A model generated the notes under the pieces. The model saw nothing but the letters and a program-made list of their open reading frames with translations, did not search any database and had not been told where the DNA came from. Below, one piece after another: positions 1-6,261 of a stretch of 8,550 nucleotides of DNA (position 1 is its first letter; each line of letters begins with the position of its first letter). Origin of the DNA: Actinomycetota bacterium (GTDB lineage Bacteria > Actinomycetota > Actinomycetes > Nanopelagicales > Nanopelagicaceae); NCBI GenBank assembly GCA_010028225.1, contig RGOY01000049.1, forward strand, positions 1 through 8,550. Direction: 5' to 3'. A program made the translations under genes and the position numbers.

Positions 1-377
1 CACTGGCGACCTGTGAGGTCATCAGGAAGTCGGTTTGCATAGGTAGATGCTTGAAGAGTTTTTTCATCTCGGACCATGCCGAGGAATCCAACATCAGCAC
101 TTGGAATCACTCGCATCATCCCTTCAAGCATCCCAAGTCCAGCACGAAGAATTGGAACAACGACTGGTCTTGGCAGCGAAAGCATTGCTCCTTGAGTTGG
201 AGCTACCGGTGTGATGACCTCGACAGGATGGATCTTGACATCGCGAGTGGCTTCGTAGGCAAGAAGAGTTACAAGTTCATCGACAAGATGGCGAAAGACC
301 TGCGAGTTTGTCTCTTTATCGCGAAGAACAGTCAACTTATGCGTGATCAGCGGATGGTTTGCTACATGCACCTTCAT
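1..377 (-). CDS. upp: Uracil phosphoribosyltransferase, N-terminal part (3' end outside window)
   Basis: This enzyme makes UMP from uracil and PRPP in cytoplasmic pyrimidine salvage. Reading the minus strand from the ATG at 377 gives 125 codons to the window edge, beginning MKVHVANHPLITHKLTVLRD, which is the usual opening of Upp. The conserved segment VVVPILRAGLGMLEGM lies at residues 72-87, followed by VGFLGMVRDEKT at about 96-107. Family members have about 205-215 residues, so some 40% is missing, including the C-terminal PRPP-binding loop and uracil pocket. The truncation is the window edge, not a mutation. No start codon lies in frame just upstream of this ATG. The gene diverges from tadA. 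A possible -10 box (TAGAGT on the minus strand, 391-386) ends 8 nt before the ATG with no convincing -35, so the mRNA may have almost no leader. Identification is secure; the promoter is tentative. Confidence 0.95.
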   Translation of the reverse strand, partial: MKVHVANHPLITHKLTVLRDKETNSQVFRHLVDELVTLLAYEATRDVKIHPVEVITPVAPTQGAMLSLPRPVVVPILRAGLGMLEGMMRVIPSADVGFLGMVRDEKTLQASTYANRLPDDLTGRQ

Positions 378-403
378 AAGTGCGAACTCTACTCGTGGCC
401 AGA

Positions 404-432
404 TTGACCCTCTAACTCCGAGAGAGTGAGGT
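404..432 (+). promoter_or_regulatory. Possible promoter for the tadA operon
   Basis: TTGACC at 404-409 matches five of six -35 consensus bases. A weak -10 candidate, TGAGGT, follows 17 bp later at 427-432. Transcription would begin near 439, leaving about 30 nt of leader before the GTG at 470, which is preceded by AGGAG (454-458). The -10 is poor, so this is a tentative call that also supports the later tadA start. Confidence 0.3.
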
Positions 433-469
433 AGAGGTGAAGCGGAGCGAAATAGGAGAAGATGTCTCC

Positions 470-925
470 GTGAATCATCAGAAGGCGATGGAGATTGCCC
501 TCGAGCAGGCTCTCTTTTCCTCCAAGGCTTCGGGTGATGTTCCTGTTGGGGCGGTAGTTCTTAATGAGATCGGTCGTCTCGTCGGAATCGGAAGCAACAG
601 GCGAGAACTTTTATCCGATCCCGTGGGGCATGCTGAGATTGTTGCGATTAAATCTGCAGCGCGCGCCCTCGGCAAGTGGCGCCTTGATGGATGCACTCTT
701 GTCGTGACTTTGGAGCCGTGTGCAATGTGTGCCGGTGCAATCGCGCAGTCGCGAATTTCTCGACTCGTTTTTGGTGCATTTGATGAGAAAGCAGGAGCTG
801 TCGGTTCTCTCATGGATGTGCTTCGAGATCCCAGAGCTTTACAGAACGTTGAAGTGATCTCTGGTGTGATGCAAGAGGAGTGTGCCAAAGTTTTGAGTGA
901 ATTCTTCAAAGAGCGTCGCGTCTAG
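470..925 (+). CDS. tadA: tRNA-specific adenosine deaminase TadA
   Basis: TadA deaminates adenosine 34 of tRNA-Arg(ACG) to inosine so that one tRNA reads several arginine codons. The 151-residue product is a full-length cytidine/deoxycytidylate deaminase-fold protein. With this start, the zinc and catalytic motif HAE is at 54-56 (Glu56 is the proton shuttle), and the PCAMC motif at 83-87 supplies the two zinc cysteines. The opening SGDVPVGAVVL and the core GKWRLDGCTLVVTLEPCAMC match bacterial TadA closely. I prefer GTG 470 because AGGAG sits at 454-458 and the product then aligns with the usual TadA N-terminus. A GTG at 437 would add 11 residues that look unrelated to the family, and the ATG at 488 is also possible. 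The gene diverges from upp and is followed 9 nt later by the zinc-ribbon gene. The function is secure, the exact start less so. Confidence 0.93.
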   Translation: MNHQKAMEIALEQALFSSKASGDVPVGAVVLNEIGRLVGIGSNRRELLSDPVGHAEIVAIKSAARALGKWRLDGCTLVVTLEPCAMCAGAIAQSRISRLVFGAFDEKAGAVGSLMDVLRDPRALQNVEVISGVMQEECAKVLSEFFKERRV

Positions 926-934
926 TATTACCCC
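923..934 (+). promoter_or_regulatory. Leaderless-type -10 box for the zinc-ribbon gene
   Basis: TAGTAT at 923-928 overlaps the tadA stop codon (TAG, 923-925) and ends exactly 6 nt before the GTG at 935. That spacing would put the transcription start at the start codon itself, as in leaderless actinobacterial mRNAs. There is no Shine-Dalgarno sequence in the 9-nt gap. No good -35 is seen about 17 bp upstream, so read-through from tadA is the alternative. Confidence 0.4.
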
Positions 935-1660
935 GTGAAATCATCCCGGCAGGAGCAGGCGCGACTTCTTGAACTCCAAGGTATAGATATCGAAATCGCC
1001 CGACTCGACTACAAGGCAAAGACCTTGCCGGTTTTGGAGAAGTTGGAACAGGCTGAGCGTGGCCGAGATGCCCACAGGGACCTAGCGATTGCAGGTGGGG
1101 CTGAGCGCTCTGATGTTGAGGCGGAGTTAAGACGGGCCGAATCAGATGTCGAGCAGGTTGTTGGTCGGATTGAAAAAGACCAGAAGTTAATCGATTCTGG
1201 CACTGTCTCCGCCAAGGACCTTGAGAATTTGCTTGGCGAATTGAAATCCCTAGGACGGCGCAAAGAAGAACTCGAAGAGGTAGAACTCGAGGTGATGGTT
1301 AGGTTAGAGGAGATCAATGCTCGTATCACAGAGCACAGTAGCGAGCGAGATCGATTTGAGTCAGAAGCGAATGCGCATGCAGCAGAACGAGATAATGCTC
1401 TTGCCGAAATAGATAGCGCACGAACTTCGCTCCTTGCAGATCGCCAAGAGATTGAGAGCGGAATCAGCAAGGAGTTGATTGAGCTCTATCTGAAGGTAAG
1501 AGAATTGAATGGGGGCGTTGGTGCCGCCAAGTTAGAAAATGGCCAATGTCTAGGTTGTCATCTTCAGATCAATGCCGTTGAAGTGACGCGGATCAAGGCC
1601 CTGCCTGACGATGAGGTAGTGCGTTGCGATGAGTGTCGAAGGATCTTGGTGAGGATCTAG
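935..1660 (+). CDS. Coiled-coil protein with C4-type zinc ribbon (DUF164/zf-RING_7-like)
   Basis: The 241-residue protein is mostly a long, charged helical coiled coil (about residues 5-180, rich in Glu, Arg and Leu with almost no Pro) ending in a zinc ribbon. The four metal ligands are visible as two CxxC pairs, C205/C208 (CLGC) and C231/C234 (CDEC), followed by RRILVRI. This is the architecture of the zf-RING_7 family, whose members include mycobacterial proteins encoded next to RNase H fusions. The biochemical role is not established in actinobacteria; an RNA- or DNA-linked role is inferred from the structure type and from the next gene. The GTG start lies 9 nt after the tadA stop without a ribosome binding site. 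The stop codon (1658-1660) abuts the ATG of the RNase H fusion, so the two are very likely co-translated. Family assignment is firm, function open. Confidence 0.88.
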   Translation: MKSSRQEQARLLELQGIDIEIARLDYKAKTLPVLEKLEQAERGRDAHRDLAIAGGAERSDVEAELRRAESDVEQVVGRIEKDQKLIDSGTVSAKDLENLLGELKSLGRRKEELEEVELEVMVRLEEINARITEHSSERDRFESEANAHAAERDNALAEIDSARTSLLADRQEIESGISKELIELYLKVRELNGGVGAAKLENGQCLGCHLQINAVEVTRIKALPDDEVVRCDECRRILVRI

Positions 1661-2740
1661 ATGGCGCGAGTATTCACGGTCTATGCAGATGGCGGTTCAC
1701 GAGGGAATCCAGGCGCTGCTGCCTATGGTGCTGTGATTATGGAGGGTGATCGCCTCATCCAAGAGTTGAGCGAAGCAATAGGAACCTCAACCAATAATGT
1801 CGCCGAATACTCAGGACTTCTTGCCGCCTTACGGGCAGTGCATCTCATTGATCCTGCTGCAGAGGTAGAGGTAAGGATGGATAGCAAGCTTGTGGTCGAG
1901 CAGATGTCGGGTCGATGGCAGATTAAAGATGCCAAGATGAGAAAACTCGCCCTCCAAGCACGCGATGCTCACGCACCAGATTTAGTTCGGTATCAATGGA
2001 TTGCCCGTGAAGAGAACTCGCATGCTGATCGCCTCGTTAATAAGGCGCTGGACGTTGAGGCAGCTGGTTCAGTTGAACCGATTCGACGGAACTATCTGAT
2101 GGAGCGTCTACTTTCAAATGAAGTTCCTACGACGCTCTATCTCGTGCGCCATGGTGAGACTCCGTTGACTCCGTTTAAGAAGTTCTCGGGAAGCGGTCCG
2201 TTGGATCCAGAACTCACTGAAGAGGGTCACAGACAGGCAGCGCTCGTCGCAAAAGAAGTAGAGAAATTGCAACCTGATCTGATGATAGCCTCACCTCTTC
2301 GAAGAACTCGCGAGACAGCAGAACACATCACCAAAGTCACGCAACTAGAACCGATTATTGATCCGACTTGGATTGAAATCGACTTTGGCCTTTGGGATGG
2401 ATTAACGATTTATGAAGTGCAAGAGAGATATCCGCGCGAGTACAAAGAGTGGCTCGCTTCGGCTTCTTATGCTCCACCTCAAGGTGAATCTTTCCAACTT
2501 GCACTTGCGAGAGCGTGCCAAGGGATGGAGTCGGCTGTTGCTGAATATCCAGGAAAGCGAGTCGTGGTCGTAACGCATAATGGAATCATTAAGACTGCCA
2601 TTGCTGCGGCGATGTCGACTCAAGCAGAATCGATATTCAATGTCGATGTCACGCCCTGTTCCATCACCACTATCTCAATCTGGCCGTCAGATGGATTAAT
2701 GGCAGTGCGAGGTGTTAATGAACGAGGGCACCTGCGCTAG
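1661..2740 (+). CDS. Bifunctional RNase H / histidine phosphatase fusion
   Basis: This 359-residue protein joins two enzymes. Residues 1-135 form a compact RNase H type I-like domain with the acidic residues expected for two-metal catalysis: D10 (in YADGGSRGNPG), E49 (NNVAEYSGL), D74 (RMDSKLVVEQ) and D123 (SHADRLVNKA). Such domains cut the RNA strand of RNA-DNA hybrids, for instance R-loops and Okazaki primers. Residues 155-359 form a histidine phosphatase (phosphoglycerate mutase/CobC-like) domain with LVRHGET at 161-167, the phosphate-accepting H164, and the second histidine H306 in VVVVTHNG. The same fusion is known in mycobacteria (Rv2228c), where an alpha-ribazole phosphatase-like activity has been linked to the C-terminal half. 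The ATG follows the zinc-ribbon stop with no gap. The gene ends tail to tail against pmbA at a shared CTAG. All main catalytic residues are present. Confidence 0.94.
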   Translation: MARVFTVYADGGSRGNPGAAAYGAVIMEGDRLIQELSEAIGTSTNNVAEYSGLLAALRAVHLIDPAAEVEVRMDSKLVVEQMSGRWQIKDAKMRKLALQARDAHAPDLVRYQWIAREENSHADRLVNKALDVEAAGSVEPIRRNYLMERLLSNEVPTTLYLVRHGETPLTPFKKFSGSGPLDPELTEEGHRQAALVAKEVEKLQPDLMIASPLRRTRETAEHITKVTQLEPIIDPTWIEIDFGLWDGLTIYEVQERYPREYKEWLASASYAPPQGESFQLALARACQGMESAVAEYPGKRVVVVTHNGIIKTAIAAAMSTQAESIFNVDVTPCSITTISIWPSDGLMAVRGVNERGHLR

Positions 2741-4119
2741 TTCGCTTCGCTCACCGTTGACATATTGAAGTCTTTGATAATCATCGGGGGCATCGCAACG
2801 CGATCAACATAATCGGCCCATTCCCGCGGCTGGCAGATTTCAGTCGAACCGGCTTCAGCGATGTTGTTGAGGATATTGAGCGGTGAGTCATTCCAGCGGA
2901 AGTTGTTTACTGCGCCTTGAACTTCGCCATTCTTAACAAGATAAATGCCATCTCGGGTTAGCCCCGTGAGCAGGAGCGTCTGGGGATCAACCATGCGGAT
3001 GTACCAGAGCGTTGTTACAAGAAGTCCATTACCAAGTTTCGAAGTTAGATCTTCCAGTGAACCTGAACCGCCATCTACAGTGAGAATTAAGTTCTCTCCC
3101 ATAGGTGCGTAGGGCAGTGAGGTCAATTCTGCACTTGCTCGCGTTGTCACAAGGTTTTTGAGGGATCCTCGGCTGATCCATTCGGTTCGATTGATCTTCT
3201 GACCGTTATCAAAGACAGAGGTGAACTCACTCGATGCACCTGCTGATGAGAATGGTGCTGATTCAAGGCCCGGATACTTAGGATCAGAGAAGAGAGTTGT
3301 AGCTTTGTTGGAGAAACTCTCTCCTATCCGGGTCCCGCCGCCTGGTTTGGAGAAAGCAGAGCGTCCTTCGAAAGCATCGCGCCCCGCCGACATCCAGAGC
3401 ATGTAGGTGATGAGATCGCTAATCGAACCGGCTGGAAAGAGAGTGTCATAGCGACCTGCAGGAAGTTCAATCCGCCTCGCCTGCCACTCAAGTCGCTGAC
3501 GAATATGTGAATCAATTTTTGCTATGGAGACATTTGAAAAATCTCGGGTTGCAACGCCATCCCATGTAGAGCGCGTTCGATCATGAGATTTACCAGTCAT
3601 CTCAACACGACCAGCGGGTTGATCATGACGCATACGGATGCCGCCCTTTGACCCAACCCAGACTGTCTTGTGTGTGTGCTCTGCATAACCAAAGAGTTCG
3701 ATCTTGTCCTTAACAGATCGAGAGAACATGTCGCCTAGTTCGGGTGCAATCTTTGAAAAAACTTCAGGTCCAGTGGCATGATGAGGAGAGTTCCAATCTC
3801 CATGTGAGACATCTTTTGCCAGAGGTGCGAAATCTTCCGCCTTTCCTGCCGCTTTGGCAGCCTCCCCAGCCTCTTTAATCACTGTATCAATTTCGTGAAG
3901 TTCGATATTGGTGCGCGTTACTGCGCCTGAAGCTACTGCGCCTTCGATTGCCACAAATGCAATCACTGTGATTGAGCGATTTGCAATCACGCCATTAGTG
4001 GTCAGAGTGCTGTTGGCCCAGCGAAGATTTGCCTGTGTTGAATCGTTGACGATAACGATGCAGTCATCAAAGGGTGCTTTCGCGGTGATTCGCTCGATGA
4101 GTTCTTGTGCTGAGATCAC
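2737..4119 (-). CDS. pmbA: TldE/PmbA-family metallopeptidase subunit
   Basis: This 460-residue protein is the non-catalytic partner in the TldD/TldE heterodimeric protease, which in Escherichia coli trims the microcin B17 leader peptide and degrades unfolded peptides. The sequence lacks HExxxH, as expected for TldE. The C-terminal signature is clear: TLWYIRMVDPQTLLLTGLTR, then DGIYLVKNGEVQGAVNNFRW at about residues 395-415. A conserved glycine-rich stretch, ENLILTVDGGSGSLEDL, lies about 45 residues before that signature. The GTG start overlaps the tldD stop (GTGA read on the minus strand, 4119-4116), so the two subunits should be translationally coupled and made in similar amounts. Its TAG stop lies in a CTAG palindrome that also supplies the stop of the opposing RNase H fusion. 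There is no terminator hairpin between the convergent genes. No substrate is suggested by the neighbours. Confidence 0.92.
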   Translation of the reverse strand: MISAQELIERITAKAPFDDCIVIVNDSTQANLRWANSTLTTNGVIANRSITVIAFVAIEGAVASGAVTRTNIELHEIDTVIKEAGEAAKAAGKAEDFAPLAKDVSHGDWNSPHHATGPEVFSKIAPELGDMFSRSVKDKIELFGYAEHTHKTVWVGSKGGIRMRHDQPAGRVEMTGKSHDRTRSTWDGVATRDFSNVSIAKIDSHIRQRLEWQARRIELPAGRYDTLFPAGSISDLITYMLWMSAGRDAFEGRSAFSKPGGGTRIGESFSNKATTLFSDPKYPGLESAPFSSAGASSEFTSVFDNGQKINRTEWISRGSLKNLVTTRASAELTSLPYAPMGENLILTVDGGSGSLEDLTSKLGNGLLVTTLWYIRMVDPQTLLLTGLTRDGIYLVKNGEVQGAVNNFRWNDSPLNILNNIAEAGSTEICQPREWADYVDRVAMPPMIIKDFNMSTVSEAN

Positions 4120-5618
4120 TTTCCAGCCTCCGCAACGGTGTTCAAAATATTGACCTTCTCAAAGAGCGCAGCAGGGCAGCCGTGGCTTACTGCAGCCACT
4201 TGTCCCGGCTGACCTTTGCCGCAATTGAAAGCGCCGCCAAGGACATAGGTGCTTGGTCCGCCGACTACTTTCATGGAGTTCCAGAAATCTGTGGTTTTAG
4301 ATTGATAGGCAACGTCCTTGAGCTGTCCCACAACTTTGCCGTTCTTGATTCGATGAAACTGCTGTCCGGTGAATTGGAAGTTGTAACGTTGCATATCAAT
4401 CGACCACGACTTATCACCCTTAATTAATATGCCGTCATCGACAGATGAAATGAGTGCATTCAAATCTGGGCCCTTGGGATCAGGTTGTAGTGAGACGTTG
4501 GGCATGCGTTGGATCGGCACGTGAGCAGGCGAGTCAGCAAATGCACAGCCATTCGATCGATCTCGACCTACACGCGCAGAGATTCGACGATCGAGTTGAT
4601 ATCCAACGAGCAGTCCATCTTTGATGATGTCCCACTTCTGCGCCGCAACACCTTCGTCATCCCACCCGACAGTACTTAGGCCATGGTCAGTGAGGCGGTC
4701 CCCGGTGACGTTCATCAGCTTTGATCCGTATTGGAGATTGTTCAGTTTCTCTGGCGTTGCAAATGAGGTACCTGCGTAATTTGCTTCGTATCCGATCGCT
4801 CGATCGAGTTCGGTCGCATGGCCAATCGATTCATGGATGGTGAGCCAGAGATTAGAAGGATGAATGACCAGGTCATATCGCCCAGCCTCCACAGAAGGAG
4901 ATTTCACTTTCTCGGCAAGTAATTCTGGAAGTTCTGCAATCTCGCTATCCCAATCCCAGAATTTTCCACCCATCCACTCCCAGCCAAATCCGGCAGGTTG
5001 AGCAAGGGTGCGCATGGATTCGAAGCCATGTGAACCGACCGAGATTGCTTCAATCTGGGTTTGAATCCGCACTCGTTGTTGTGTCGTAGAAGTTCCGTAG
5101 CTGTCCGCGTAATGCTTCTGTTCTTTGACATACATACAGCTAGCGGTTGCGTGATTGACAGAGCCTGATTTCAAGAGGCTGGTCGATAACGCGGCAAGGC
5201 GGTCAATCTTCTCTCCGTCAGATACCGAGAATGGATCAATTTCATAAGCAGAAACCCAACTCTTGTTGGCGTAGACGGGCTCAGCAGCGAGTGAAACTTC
5301 TTCAGTCGAAAGTGGCCCCGAAGTCTTTGCCATCGCAACTGCCGTTAACGCGAGTTCACGCGCCTTTTCGACAGAAATCTCGGGAGATGATGCAAACCCC
5401 CATGCGCCTCCAACGATTACGCGAACGCCAACACCAGAGGTGGTGTCATCAGCTTGAGTCTCAGGTTTTGCATCACGAAGATTGAGAAGACCTGTTCGAA
5501 CTCGTTCGATTCGAACATCGACATGGCTTGCGCCGGCTCCTTTTGCACTGGTGATTGCAGCATCTGCGACGGGAGTGAGAGGTAGGGCCAGGAAATCTGG
5601 ATCAACGGATCTGGTCAC
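4116..5618 (-). CDS. tldD: TldD-family zinc metallopeptidase, catalytic subunit
   Basis: The 500-residue protein carries the zinc-binding HESIGH motif (HExxxH) at 262-267, followed by ATELDRAIGYEANYAGTSFA, the hallmark of catalytic TldD. The third zinc ligand in the family is a C-terminal cysteine; C466 in AFNCGKGQPGQ is the likely one, with C481 nearby. The N-terminal half has the usual TldD/PmbA fold features, such as GVGVRVIVGGAWGFAS at about 69-84. With TldE it should form a cytoplasmic protease in which the peptide is threaded to the enclosed active site. The start is GTG at 5618. No Shine-Dalgarno is present upstream; instead a well-spaced promoter ends 6 nt before the GTG, which argues for leaderless translation and supports this start. 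It is the first gene of a two-gene operon with pmbA. It is intact and of typical length. Confidence 0.94.
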   Translation of the reverse strand: MTRSVDPDFLALPLTPVADAAITSAKGAGASHVDVRIERVRTGLLNLRDAKPETQADDTTSGVGVRVIVGGAWGFASSPEISVEKARELALTAVAMAKTSGPLSTEEVSLAAEPVYANKSWVSAYEIDPFSVSDGEKIDRLAALSTSLLKSGSVNHATASCMYVKEQKHYADSYGTSTTQQRVRIQTQIEAISVGSHGFESMRTLAQPAGFGWEWMGGKFWDWDSEIAELPELLAEKVKSPSVEAGRYDLVIHPSNLWLTIHESIGHATELDRAIGYEANYAGTSFATPEKLNNLQYGSKLMNVTGDRLTDHGLSTVGWDDEGVAAQKWDIIKDGLLVGYQLDRRISARVGRDRSNGCAFADSPAHVPIQRMPNVSLQPDPKGPDLNALISSVDDGILIKGDKSWSIDMQRYNFQFTGQQFHRIKNGKVVGQLKDVAYQSKTTDFWNSMKVVGGPSTYVLGGAFNCGKGQPGQVAAVSHGCPAALFEKVNILNTVAEAGK

Positions 5619-5624
5619 GGGCAG

Positions 5625-5653
5625 AACTTAAAGGAAACAGAAGACTTTGCCAA
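5625..5653 (-). promoter_or_regulatory. Promoter of tldD-pmbA, predicted leaderless
   Basis: On the minus strand, TTGGCA (5653-5648) is a -35 box and TAAGTT (5630-5625) a -10 box, separated by exactly 17 bp. The -10 ends 6 nt before the GTG start of tldD at 5618, so transcription should begin at or within a nucleotide or so of the start codon. No ribosome binding site is present in between. The strong -35, ideal spacing and missing ribosome site agree with one another. Confidence 0.62.
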
Positions 5654-5703
5654 GAGAGAGCGTGTGAAGGTTGCGATATCAAAGAGAGATGAACCCGAAC
5701 TCT

Positions 5704-5731
5704 GAGTTTTAGCCTTCCCAGGCTGAAGTTT
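5704..5731 (+). other. Hairpin in the leader of the fasciclin/dehydrogenase/collagen cluster
   Basis: AGCCT (5711-5715) and AGGCT (5720-5724) form a 5-bp stem around a 4-base TCCC loop. In plus-strand RNA the stem extends outward by about seven A-U and G-U pairs (5704-5710 with 5725-5731). It lies about 15 nt before the ribosome site of the next gene. It could be an attenuator-like leader structure or simply chance. The opposite strand would have A-C mismatches in place of the G-U pairs, so if real it acts on plus-strand RNA. Confidence 0.25.
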
Positions 5732-5745
5732 TCACTCCACTTCTC

Positions 5746-5757
5746 GAAAGGAACACC
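5746..5757 (+). promoter_or_regulatory. Ribosome binding site deciding the start of the fasciclin remnant
   Basis: GAAAGGA at 5746-5752 sits 5 nt before the GTG at 5758. This is among the clearest Shine-Dalgarno sequences in the window and fixes the start of a product with a good signal peptide. No convincing promoter was found in 5619-5745 on the plus strand. Confidence 0.55.
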
Positions 5758-6215
5758 GTGAAACGACGTAGTACTCGTCTATTAATTGCTTCAATAACAA
5801 GCCTTGTTATGGCCCTCTTCGCTCTTCCTTCATTTGGCGCAGAAGAAGAAGGTAATGCCGTTCTCGGAATCGAATCAATCACGAAGAAGATCGATATCTC
5901 AGATTTCAAATTCGATAGCGACTTGAGCGACTACGACATCTTCAAGGCACGACAAAGCTTGAGCAAGTTCTTTTGTATCACGTTGTCATTGGTGCGCCTT
6001 TGGCATCAGGAGAAGTTCTGACAAAGAATGGCGAATTTCTCACAACGGCCCAAGGTGCCACTATCCGAGTGGCACTGGTTGATACTGTGCTTCGAATTCG
6101 CGACAAAGACACCAAGCGAGAAAACCCCGAGGTTATTTTGACTCGCGTAGATCAGAACCTTGGAAATCGACAGTTGTTCCATCCAATCAACGGCGTTCTA
6201 TTGCCGGCGATGTAA
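5758..6215 (+). pseudogene. Secreted fasciclin (FAS1) domain protein, internally deleted and frameshifted
   Basis: From GTG 5758 the first frame encodes a signal peptide (residues 1-28, basic start, hydrophobic core, likely cleavage after SFGA) and then DFKFDSDLSDYDIF, which resembles the start of a FAS1 domain. After about 5943 this frame yields unrelated residues and stops at 6021. The second half continues in another frame: from about 5946 it reads GTTKLEQVLLYHVVIGAPLASG, then LTTAQGATIRV, VDQNLGNRQLFHPINGVLLP, and a stop at 6213-6215. These are the typical later FAS1 motifs (LLYHVV and the closing NGVLLP). About 60-70 residues of a normal FAS1 domain, including the central FAPTD-like segment, are absent between the halves. 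An out-of-frame internal deletion explains both defects. FAS1 proteins act in adhesion outside the cell; this copy should be non-functional. An assembly error or two expressed short peptides are less likely. Confidence 0.78.
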
Positions 6216-6261
6216 TTACTCACTCCAGCGAAGAAGATGTAAGTCAAAGGATCAAATAGAG

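Noticed and set aside
51..407. 118-codon plus-strand open frame
   Set aside because: It is antisense to upp, whose minus-strand translation is unmistakable; the plus-strand product has no recognisable pattern.
3908..4427. Plus-strand open frames of 81 and 106 codons
   Set aside because: Both are antisense to the firmly identified tldD and pmbA genes.
5935..5975. Programmed ribosomal frameshift joining the two fasciclin halves
   Set aside because: I see no slippery heptamer, and a shift alone would not restore the 60-70 missing central residues of the FAS1 domain.
5973..6215. Independent 80-residue protein starting at TTG 5973
   Set aside because: The FAS1 motif LLYHVV extends upstream of this codon in the same frame (KLEQVL precedes it), so this is the tail of the broken fasciclin gene.
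6160..6261. N-terminal extension of the dehydrogenase by 34 residues
   Set aside because: The extension overlaps the fasciclin tail and is cysteine/arginine-rich nonsense; the ATG at 6262 gives the standard SDR start.
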